From Pseudoxanthomonas sp. JBR18 (GTDB lineage Bacteria > Pseudomonadota > Gammaproteobacteria > Xanthomonadales > Xanthomonadaceae), in contig NZ_CP116339.1 of assembly GCF_028198165.1 (NCBI RefSeq), forward strand, positions 2,735,001 to 2,799,000: 64,000 bases of DNA. The letters are read 5' to 3'. The position numbers and the translations under genes are program-made. Shown piece by piece: positions 30,376 through 37,788 of the stretch. The notes below the pieces were generated by a model. That model searched no databases, was not told the origin of the DNA, and saw only the letters and a list, made by a program, of their open reading frames with translations. The number at the start of each line of letters is the position of its first letter. Positions within the stretch are counted from its first letter, which is position 1.

Positions 30376-30573
30376 TTACGCCCGCCGCGATTCCACGGGC
30401 CAGCGCACGAAGGCGAAGATCCAGAGCAGGATGAGATTGACGCCGGGGATCAGGCCCAGCAATGCCAGGGCGCCGGGATAACCCGCCTTGGCCACGATGC
30501 GCCAGAAGGGAATCACCCAGACCAGCGAGACAAACAGCAGGATCGTCCAGTGTCAGACGCTCATTGAGCCCAT
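30376..30573 (-). pseudogene. Small membrane protein with tryptophan codon 7 replaced by UGA
   Basis: The reading frame begins at ATG 30573 behind a strong AAGGAGG Shine-Dalgarno sequence (spacing 7) and reads MGSMSV, then TGA at 30555-30553, then HWTILLFVSLVWVIPFWRIV and a second hydrophobic helix (ALALLGLIPGVNLILLWIF) to TAA at 30378-30376, 65 codons in all. Small two-helix proteins of this layout, with an N-terminal MSxWHW pattern and a WVIPFWR segment, are the pattern I recall from proteobacteria; there the interrupted codon is Trp. One G-to-A change (TGG to TGA) explains it. No other in-frame start with a ribosome site follows the stop. It could be a decayed gene, a readthrough product or an assembly error. 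Confidence 0.65.
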
Positions 30574-30676
30574 ATCGTGTCCTCCTTGTCGTAACGGTCC
30601 GGGCGCGTGGCGAATTTGAAGTGCCAGTCGGCCAGTCTCGACGGTAGCGCATCGATGGCGCACCTGGCGGCGAACG

Positions 30677-32473
30677 CTAGTCCTCGCCCCGTCCGCGTTC
30701 GCCCATGAGTTCGCGCTGGCGGTTCTCCAGTTCCTCGGCATAGCGCTTGCGCACGAAGCCTTCGGACAGCACGCCCAGCACCTTGCGCGCGTCGTCGACC
30801 ACGGCCAGTTCGTCGGCCTGGGTGGCATCGAAGGCCTGCATGATCGAGACGATATCGGTGTCGGCCGACAGCGCCGCGTCGCGGTTCTGCGCGTAGTCGG
30901 CCACGGTCGCGTCCTTGCCGATGCCATCGGCATAGATCAGGGACAGTGGCACGACACCGGCGTAGTGGCCATCGGCGTCTTCCAGGACCACGCGCTGGGT
31001 CGAGCCCAGCGGAAAGCGTCGGCGGAACTCGGCCACGCTAGTGGTTTCCGGCGTGTGGTTGGCGTCCTTGCGCATCATCTTGCCGGCCGACAGGTTGCGC
31101 ACCCAGCCCACGTCGCGGGCGCTGCGGATGCTTTCCCCGCGCAGATGCAGGCGCCAGGTGGAGAACGAATAGCCGAAGGCCTGGCGCACCACCGTGTTGG
31201 CCACCAGTACGGCGACCATCACCGCGCTGGCCAGGACGAAATCATGCGTGCCCTCCAGGATCAGCATGGCCATGGTCATCGGCGCGCCGACGATCGCCGC
31301 AGCCAGCGCGGCCATGCCGACCAGCGAGGCGCTGGTGACATCGACCACCGAGGTATCCACCAGCTGGTTCATGCCCACGGCGAAGAACGCCCCGACCAGC
31401 GAGCCCATGAACAGCGAGGCGAAGAACAGGCCGCCGCGGAAGCCGAAACCCAGCGAGATGCCCGAGGCCAGGCATTTGAGCACCAGCAACGTGGCCAGGA
31501 TCCGCAGCGTGTTGGCGTTACCCATGTCCAGGTGCAGGGCGCCGTGGCCGGAGGAGAGGATCTGCGGGGAATACAGCGCCAGCGGGATCAGCAGCAGGCC
31601 GCCGACCACCGGCCGCCCCCAGACCGGCAGCTCCAGCTTGCCGATCACCCGCTCGATGCCCGCGACCAGCCGCATCACCGCGATCCCGATCAGGGCGCAG
31701 GTCAGGCCCAGGGCGATATAGATCGCGTAGTCGCGCGGGGCCAGCTCGTAGGTGGAGGCGGCCGGCAGCAGGTAGGGCGGGGCGCCCAGGGCTTCGGCCA
31801 GGAACGCACCGGACAGGGTGGCCGCGGCCACGGGAGCCAGCGCCGAGGGCGTATAGGCGCCGATGACGATCTCGAAGGCGTAGAACGCCCCGGCCAATGG
31901 GGCCCCGAACGCGGCGGCGATCGCACCGCCGGCGCCGGCGCCGACCAGGGTGCGCATGTCGGCCCGGCGCACGCGCAGCAGGCGTCCGAGCTGCGAACCG
32001 GCGCCGGCGCCCATCTGGGCATAGGCGGCTTCCAGCCCGACCGAGGCGCCGAAGCCGTTGGACAGCAGCGTCTGCAGGGAGATGATCAGGTTGTCGCGCA
32101 TCGACATGCGCCCGCCGTGCAGCGCGTTGGCCTCGACCGCATCGACCAGCGCGCGCTTGCGCCGTCGCGCGGCCAGCGTCACCAGGCCGACCAAGAGTCC
32201 GCCAAGCGGCAGGACCAGCAACTGGGACACGCTCATGCTCCCGGAGGCGCTGAGATGCTCGCCAGGCGCCAAGTCATAGAGCATGGCCTGCATGGCGCGC
32301 GACAGGCCGCCCTGGAGCAAGGTCAACGCGGCCGCGATCAGGCCGACCAGCGTGGACAGGCCGATGAACCACAGGTCGTTGGCGCGGAACTGGCGCCGCA
32401 GCCAGTCGATGGGCGCGTGCAGCCGCACGCGGAGCGCATCGCGCGCCGGCTGCGGCGACGCGCTGGTGTTCAC
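30677..32473 (-). CDS. ClC-family chloride channel/transporter with C-terminal CBS domains
   Basis: A 598-residue inner membrane protein for chloride passage or Cl-/H+ exchange. The GTG start at 32473 overlaps the stop of the upstream secreted-protein frame (GTGA). Seen: about ten to twelve helices with reentrant turns, VGLEAAYAQ, where Glu148 corresponds to the gating glutamate of the GREGP motif in E. coli ClC-ec1 (same residue number), the GxFxP-equivalent GFGFRGGLFFASL and GAPMTMAMLILEGT. The GSGIP selectivity motif is replaced by GGRMS, a strong divergence. Two CBS domains occupy about residues 470-590 (ending DELAVVDDARKVLGVLSEG). The retained glutamate favours proton coupling. Confidence 0.92.
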   Translation of the reverse strand: MNTSASPQPARDALRVRLHAPIDWLRRQFRANDLWFIGLSTLVGLIAAALTLLQGGLSRAMQAMLYDLAPGEHLSASGSMSVSQLLVLPLGGLLVGLVTLAARRRKRALVDAVEANALHGGRMSMRDNLIISLQTLLSNGFGASVGLEAAYAQMGAGAGSQLGRLLRVRRADMRTLVGAGAGGAIAAAFGAPLAGAFYAFEIVIGAYTPSALAPVAAATLSGAFLAEALGAPPYLLPAASTYELAPRDYAIYIALGLTCALIGIAVMRLVAGIERVIGKLELPVWGRPVVGGLLLIPLALYSPQILSSGHGALHLDMGNANTLRILATLLVLKCLASGISLGFGFRGGLFFASLFMGSLVGAFFAVGMNQLVDTSVVDVTSASLVGMAALAAAIVGAPMTMAMLILEGTHDFVLASAVMVAVLVANTVVRQAFGYSFSTWRLHLRGESIRSARDVGWVRNLSAGKMMRKDANHTPETTSVAEFRRRFPLGSTQRVVLEDADGHYAGVVPLSLIYADGIGKDATVADYAQNRDAALSADTDIVSIMQAFDATQADELAVVDDARKVLGVLSEGFVRKRYAEELENRQRELMGERGRGED

Positions 32474-33021
32474 TTGATGCGCTTGACCGATGCGGAGGTG
32501 TTGAAGCCTTCGATGCGCATGTATCAGGCCCCCCGGACGTCAGGCTGGATCGTCATGATGGTATGGGCGCAACGGACGCTTACCAGGGCCGCAGAATCCA
32601 CCTGTCGCCAGGCTTGTCCATTGGCAAACGTCCACTTGCATCCCTTGTCGAACCCTTCGAAGCGATCGGAAATCGTCGACTTGATGGGCTCCTCGGAGAC
32701 AAAGCTCACGAAGTGACGGTTTTCTTCGCTCACTTCCTCGCGTCCTGCTTCCCTGGCCTTGACGACCTCGGCGCGGCCGAGCTTGGCGTCCGCCCTCGCA
32801 GGGGTGGCGGTCGCTGCCGACTGGGTATCGACACTGTGATTCGGCCAAGCGTTGAGGTGGGCCAGTTCGCCGGCGCCGAGCCTGTCCAGGTCGGCCGCCT
32901 TGAACGCGCTCGGCCTCATCTGCTGCCTCAGATCCGTCGCCGGCGCCGCCTGTTGCGCCGCGGCGTGCAGCGGCAGGAAACGGACAGAGGCCGGCAGGCT
33001 GTAGCGCAGGGCGCGAGGCAT
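32470..33021 (-). pseudogene. Secreted-protein gene, UGA at a tryptophan position near the C-terminus
   Basis: Reading from ATG 33021, 165 codons lead to TGA at 32526-32524, and the same frame continues YMRIEGFNTSASVKRIK to a proper TGA at 32472-32470, which overlaps the clc GTG. Proteins of this type that I recall from Xanthomonadaceae keep Gly-x-Trp-Tyr at this place, so the stop replaces TGG. The N-terminus also looks degraded: RYSLPASVRFLPLHAAA has an Arg in what should be a hydrophobic signal core, although LHAAAQQ is a normal cleavage site. Visible features: DLRQQMRPSAFKAADLDRLG, EEPIKSTISDRFEGFDKG and WTFANGQAWRQVDSAAL. A decaying gene is most likely; the C-terminal 17 codons are lost unless readthrough occurs. 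Confidence 0.6.
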
Positions 33022-33080
33022 GGGTGTTCCCGGATTGGGCGGACCAGTAGTGTATTCGCAACCATTCCCCGCTTCGTGTC

Positions 33081-35252
33081 ATGGTCGCGTCGATGTCCGC
33101 CGTTCCCCCAGCTCAATCAGATGTCGTTTCAGGGGTGCTTGCCGCACTGCCCTTGTCGTTGCGCGACCCCCTGCAAGAACGCCTCCAGCAGGAAGACGTG
33201 CAGAACGGCATGCCCGACCCTTGGCCGGTGCTGGCCGATGCGCTGCAGACCCTGACCGGACTGTCGGCCGATGGCGAAGTGCTGTGCGCAGCCTTGCTGT
33301 TCGGCGTGCCCAACCTGCAGGAGGCGCTGTCGCCCGATCTGCGCGCCGCGCATCCGGGGCTGCTGGCGCTGCTGGAAGGGCAGCAGGCCGCTGCGCAGGT
33401 CTGGGCCCTGCACGCCGAACCGGCCGCCGCGCGCAACACCGAAGGCCTGCGCCGGCTGCTGCTGGCGATGATCCAGGACCTGAGGGTGGTGCCGATCCTG
33501 CTGTCGCGGCAACTGGCGCGGATGCGCAAGGCTGCCGCAATGCCCGAGGACGCCCGTCGTGAGCTGGCCTTGCTCACGCGCGACATCCATGCGCCCCTGG
33601 CCAACCGCCTGGGGATCTGGCAGCTCAAGTGGGAGCTGGAGGATCTGGCCTTCCGCTACCTGCAGCCGGAGACCTACCGGTCCATCGCCGCCCAACTGGA
33701 CGAAAAGCGCACCGGACGCGAGCGTTACATCGAGCAGGTCAAGACGACCCTGCGTGCGGCGCTGGCCGAGCACCGCATCGCAGGCGAGGTCAGCGGGCGC
33801 CCCAAGCACATCTACAGCATCTGGAAGAAGATGCAGCGCAAGCAGGTGGCGCTGGACGAGCTATTCGACCTGCGTGCGGTGCGCATCGCAGTGGACGACG
33901 TGGCCCAGTGCTACGCGGCGCTGGGCGTGGTCCATGCGCTGTGGACGCCGATCTCCTCGGAGTTCGACGACTACATCGCCCGGCCCAAGGCCAATGACTA
34001 CCGCTCGCTGCACACCGCGGTGGTCGGCCCGGAAGGACGCGCGCTGGAGGTGCAGATCCGCACCCACGACATGCACGCCCAGGCCGAACTGGGCGTGGCC
34101 GCGCACTGGCGCTACAAGGAGGGCGGGGGTGACGCCGCCTTCGACCGCAAGATCGCCTGGATGCGGCGCCTGCTGGAACATGCCAACGAGAGCGAGTCGG
34201 CCGGCGGCCAGGGCCTGGAAAGCGAGTTCGGCGCCGAGCTGGCCGAAGACCGGATCTACACGCTCACGCCCAAGGGCGAAGTCATCGACTTGCCGCGTGG
34301 CGGCACGGTGCTGGATTTCGCCTACCACGTGCACACCATGGTCGGGCACCGCACGCGCGGGGCCAAGGTCAACGGTCGCATCGTGCCGCTGGGGCATGTG
34401 CTGCGCAGCGGTGACCGGGTGGAGATCCTGACCAGCAAGACCGGCGAACCCAAGCGCGACTGGCTGCTGCCGGCCAACGGCTTTTTGGCCAGCAACCGCT
34501 CGCGCGAGAAGGTGCGCCATTACTTCCACAAGCTGGACCGGGCCGGCAACGTCGCCGCGGGCAAGGACCTGCTCGAGCGTGAACTCAAGCGTCTGCACCT
34601 GCATCAACTGGATCTGGCGCCGGCGCTGCGCAAGTTCCGTGCAGAATCGACCGAAGAGCTCTACATCCAGGTCGCCCTGGGCGATACCGGCCCCAGCCAG
34701 GTGGCGCGCGCGCTGCAGGAGGACCAGCGTGCCCAGGCCGGCGAGGCCCCGTTGCCGCCGCAGAACCCCATCCGTCGTGCCGTCCAGCGCGCGCCCGGCG
34801 CGGACAAGTCGCGCTTCACCGTGCAGGGTGTGGGTAATCTGCTGGTGCAACTGGCCAAGTGTTGCCAGCCGGTCGCCGGCGAACCCATCGTCGGCTATCT
34901 CACCCGCGGGCGCGGGGTCACTGTGCACCGCCGCGACTGCCCGTCCCTGCGCCGGCTGGCCGCGCAGCATCCACAGCGCGTCCTGCCGGTGGAGTGGGGC
35001 GTGGCCGGAGGGGGGTACGAGGTCGACGCGCTGATCGAGGCGATCGACCGCAAGTGGCTGCTCAAGGACGTCACCACGCTGATTGCCCAGGAGGATGCCC
35101 ACGTACTGGACATCCACAGCGACGCCAGCCGCGGGACGGGCAAGGTCCGCTTCCGCCTGCGTCTGAAGGTGTCTGACTACGGCCAGTTGTCCACCTTGTT
35201 GCGCAAGCTCGATGCCCTGCCGGGTGTGCAGCAGGCCCTGCGCGCCGGTTAG
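33081..35252 (+). CDS. relA: GTP pyrophosphokinase (stringent response synthase)
   Basis: A 723-residue ribosome-associated enzyme that makes pppGpp in amino-acid starvation. The N-terminal pseudo-hydrolase region keeps the fold but has FGVPNLQEALSP where Rel/SpoT enzymes carry the HD motif, so hydrolysis is not expected. The synthase domain (about 230-360) has SGRPKHIYSIWKKMQ, LFDLRAVRI and KANDYRSLHTAV. A TGS domain (about 388-450, YTLTPKGEVIDLPRGGTVLD), a zinc-finger-like CCQP/HRRDCPSL region and a C-terminal ACT domain (ending VQQALRAG) follow. This is RelA rather than bifunctional SpoT. ATG at 33081; a second ATG four codons later (33093) is possible. Confidence 0.95.
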   Translation: MVASMSAVPPAQSDVVSGVLAALPLSLRDPLQERLQQEDVQNGMPDPWPVLADALQTLTGLSADGEVLCAALLFGVPNLQEALSPDLRAAHPGLLALLEGQQAAAQVWALHAEPAAARNTEGLRRLLLAMIQDLRVVPILLSRQLARMRKAAAMPEDARRELALLTRDIHAPLANRLGIWQLKWELEDLAFRYLQPETYRSIAAQLDEKRTGRERYIEQVKTTLRAALAEHRIAGEVSGRPKHIYSIWKKMQRKQVALDELFDLRAVRIAVDDVAQCYAALGVVHALWTPISSEFDDYIARPKANDYRSLHTAVVGPEGRALEVQIRTHDMHAQAELGVAAHWRYKEGGGDAAFDRKIAWMRRLLEHANESESAGGQGLESEFGAELAEDRIYTLTPKGEVIDLPRGGTVLDFAYHVHTMVGHRTRGAKVNGRIVPLGHVLRSGDRVEILTSKTGEPKRDWLLPANGFLASNRSREKVRHYFHKLDRAGNVAAGKDLLERELKRLHLHQLDLAPALRKFRAESTEELYIQVALGDTGPSQVARALQEDQRAQAGEAPLPPQNPIRRAVQRAPGADKSRFTVQGVGNLLVQLAKCCQPVAGEPIVGYLTRGRGVTVHRRDCPSLRRLAAQHPQRVLPVEWGVAGGGYEVDALIEAIDRKWLLKDVTTLIAQEDAHVLDIHSDASRGTGKVRFRLRLKVSDYGQLSTLLRKLDALPGVQQALRAG

Positions 35253-35321
35253 GAAAGCCGGGGTGCCACGCGTTCAGCGTAGGGATCGGCTCATCACGCG
35301 CCCTGGCGGATACTGCGCGGC

Positions 35322-36908
35322 GTGAACCCGGTGTCCGACCAGCGTCCCGACGGCAGGATCGAGCCACGCATCGACTGGCCAGCGCCATCGACGATGGCCG
35401 ATCCCGTGCGCGCCCGCGCGCCGGTGCGGCCTGTGCACGCGCGTCACCGGACATGGATCGCCGCTGCGGTGATCGTCGTGGTGCTGCTGGCCTGTGCGGT
35501 GGCCCTGCGCAAGCCGATCGCCGACCGGATGTGGCAGGGCGCGCATATCCAGGCATTGCTCGATCAAGGACACGTGGCGCTGGCACAAGGACACCTGACC
35601 GCTGCTGATGGCAGTGGCGCGCGGCAGCGGTTCGAGGCGGCGCTCGCGCTGGACAACGACCGCAGCGAAGCCCGGGCCGGCCTGGCGCAGGTCGGGCAGG
35701 CGGCGGTTGCCCAGGCCCATGCGGCCCTGCAGGCCAATGATCTGCCGGCGGCGCAGGACGCGCTGACCCTGGCGCGGCAGTTGCAGGTGCCGCGGGCGCA
35801 GTCCGATGCCATTGCCAGCGCGCTGCGCAAGCGCCAGGCCGATCGTGCCGGCGTCGGTGCGCTGATTGCGCAGGCGGTGGCCGCGCGTGAGGCGGGCCAT
35901 CTCGACGGCGACCCCGGCGCGGCCCTGCCCCTGTTGCGCCAGATCCTGACCTTGCAGCCGGACAACACCATTGCCCTGGAGGCGCGGGAGGACCTGCTGT
36001 CGGACCAGTTGCAGACCGCACGGCGCGACATCCATGCCGGTCGCCTGGCGGAAGCCGCGCGCGCGATCGAACAGGCGCGCACCTACGATCCTGGCCACTA
36101 CGACCTTCCCGAAACGCGTGCCGAGCTGTCCCGGGGGCTCGAGCGCGAGCGCGGACGCGCCGATGCAGCGCTGCGCGGCGGTCGCCTGGAACAGGCGGTG
36201 TCGACCTATCGTCGCGTGCTCGAAGCCTCGCCCGAGGACGGCGCGGCCACGCTGGGTCTGCAGAATGCGGCGGCCCTGTACGCGCAGCGGGCCGCGCGCC
36301 GGGCCGCGGATTTCGACTTTGCCCCGGCCGCTGAGGATCTGGCACAGGCCCAGGCGCTGGCGCCGAATTCCCAGGCCGTTGGCCAGGCCGAAGCGGCGAT
36401 CGACCGCGCGCGTCGCAGCCAGGCGCGGCTGGATCAGACGACCCCGGCAACGCCGCAACGCCGTCGGCAGATCGGCGCGTTGCTAGCGGCCGCCGCCCGT
36501 GCAGAGGCGCGGGGCGACTGGATCGATCCCCCTGGGGAGAGCGCGTTCGACAAGCTGCGCGCGGCCCAGGCACTGGCCCCGGATGATGCGGACGTGCGGC
36601 GTGCCGCGCAGCGCCTGTTGCCGGACGTGCGGCGCTGCGTGGGGCAGGAATTGGCAGCCAATCGCGTACGCGCTGCGCAGGGCTGTCTGGATGCCTGGCA
36701 GGCCCTTTCGCCGGGTGATGAGGACCTGACGGCCGCACGGCGCCAGCTGGCGATGCGCTGGATCGACATCGGCACCGAGCGCCTGGGCGCGGGCGAGCTG
36801 GGGGTGGCCGGCGAGGCCCTGCAGCGCGCGCGCGGGCTGGATCGCAATGCGCCCGGGCTGGCCGACTTCGCCTCGCGCGTGGCGCATGCCCGCGCGGGTG
36901 GTGGCTGA
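35322..36908 (+). CDS. Membrane-anchored TPR-like repeat protein
   Basis: A 528-residue protein of unknown function. GTG at 35322 is taken as start; ATG 35394 is an alternative. One membrane helix (WIAAAVIVVVLLACAVAL, about 45-62) separates a basic N-terminal arm from a long extracytoplasmic or cytoplasmic part made of degenerate helical pairs resembling TPRs: ARQRFEAALALDNDRSEARA, ALPLLRQILTLQPDNTIALE, AVSTYRRVLEASPEDGAATL. Ala/Arg/Gln-rich composition and repeat spacing of about 34 residues support an adaptor role. It lies 69 bases after relA and is followed by the EcsC gene, and all three may be co-transcribed. Confidence 0.7.
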   Translation: MNPVSDQRPDGRIEPRIDWPAPSTMADPVRARAPVRPVHARHRTWIAAAVIVVVLLACAVALRKPIADRMWQGAHIQALLDQGHVALAQGHLTAADGSGARQRFEAALALDNDRSEARAGLAQVGQAAVAQAHAALQANDLPAAQDALTLARQLQVPRAQSDAIASALRKRQADRAGVGALIAQAVAAREAGHLDGDPGAALPLLRQILTLQPDNTIALEAREDLLSDQLQTARRDIHAGRLAEAARAIEQARTYDPGHYDLPETRAELSRGLERERGRADAALRGGRLEQAVSTYRRVLEASPEDGAATLGLQNAAALYAQRAARRAADFDFAPAAEDLAQAQALAPNSQAVGQAEAAIDRARRSQARLDQTTPATPQRRRQIGALLAAAARAEARGDWIDPPGESAFDKLRAAQALAPDDADVRRAAQRLLPDVRRCVGQELAANRVRAAQGCLDAWQALSPGDEDLTAARRQLAMRWIDIGTERLGAGELGVAGEALQRARGLDRNAPGLADFASRVAHARAGGG

Positions 36909-36915
36909 GCTACCG

Positions 36916-37788
36916 ATGCGCCGGGGCCCGTCCACGCCGCCCCCGCTTGCCGGGGAACTCATCCCCGGCGGCAGCGCCGGCACGCTGAGCCCCCAGGACC
37001 TGGAACAGCTGCGCCAAGCCGTGCAGCGGCTGGAAAATCCCAGCTTCGGCGCGCGTGTGGCCAGCGTGGTCGGCACGCCTGTGGAGAAGCTGCTGGGCTT
37101 CCTGCCGCGGCGCGCCAACACCGTGATCACCTACGCGGCGCGCAAGGCCATCGGCGCGGCCTTGCGGGTGTCGCTGACCACCATGGACACGCGGGTCAAG
37201 CCCGAGGGGGCACGCAAGTCTTCGGATTGGTGGCACCTGGGCGCCACGGCGGCCACCGGGGCGGTGGGCGGTGCCTTCGGCCTGACCGCCCTGGCTGTCG
37301 AGCTGCCGCTGACCACGACCATCATGCTGCGCTCGATCGCCGATATCGCCCGCAGCGAAGGGGCCGACTTGACCGATCCCGCCGTGCGACTGGAGTGCGT
37401 GCGGGTGCTGGCGATGGGGGGCAATTCGCCCACCGACGATGCCACCGAAGTGGGCTATTACGCCGCCCGCGAAGCCATGAGCCGCATGGTCTCCGACGCG
37501 GCCAGCCATGTCGCCCGGCACGGGCTGCAGAAGGAGGGCGCGCCGGTGCTGGTCGGCCTGGTCAAGGCCATCGCCGAGCGCTATTCCATCCAGGTCAGCG
37601 AGAAGGCCGCCGCACAGTGGGTGCCGATCCTGGGCGCGCTGGGCGGGGCCACGGTCAACTCGGTGTTCACCGACCACTTCCAGAGCATGGCGCGAGGACA
37701 TTTCATCGTGCGCCGGCTCGAGCACCTGCACGGACCGGAGACGGTGCGCCGCGCCTACCTCGCCCTGGCGGCGCTGCTCGCGGACTGA
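36916..37788 (+). CDS. EcsC family protein
   Basis: A 290-residue protein of the EcsC family, linked in Bacillus to ABC transporter function and exo-protein secretion but of unclear role in proteobacteria. Seen: LRQAVQRLENPSFGARVASV near the N-terminus, the glycine-rich TAATGAVGGAFGLTALAVEL (about 107-126), RSIADIARSEGADLTDP and ECVRVLAMGGN, and the C-terminal GALGGATVNSVFTDHFQSMA, which are typical of this family. It may carry membrane-inserted hydrophobic segments at the glycine-rich stretch. ATG 36916 is chosen; GTG 36901 is possible. It starts 7 bases after the TPR-like gene and ends against the convergent glycosyltransferase gene. Confidence 0.85.
   Translation: MRRGPSTPPPLAGELIPGGSAGTLSPQDLEQLRQAVQRLENPSFGARVASVVGTPVEKLLGFLPRRANTVITYAARKAIGAALRVSLTTMDTRVKPEGARKSSDWWHLGATAATGAVGGAFGLTALAVELPLTTTIMLRSIADIARSEGADLTDPAVRLECVRVLAMGGNSPTDDATEVGYYAAREAMSRMVSDAASHVARHGLQKEGAPVLVGLVKAIAERYSIQVSEKAAAQWVPILGALGGATVNSVFTDHFQSMARGHFIVRRLEHLHGPETVRRAYLALAALLAD

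Noticed and set aside
30376..33021. UGA read as tryptophan or selenocysteine (alternative code)
   Set aside because: Many confident genes in the window end in TGA (for example purF and folC), TGG is widely used, and no selenocysteine insertion structure or Cys-type position is seen.
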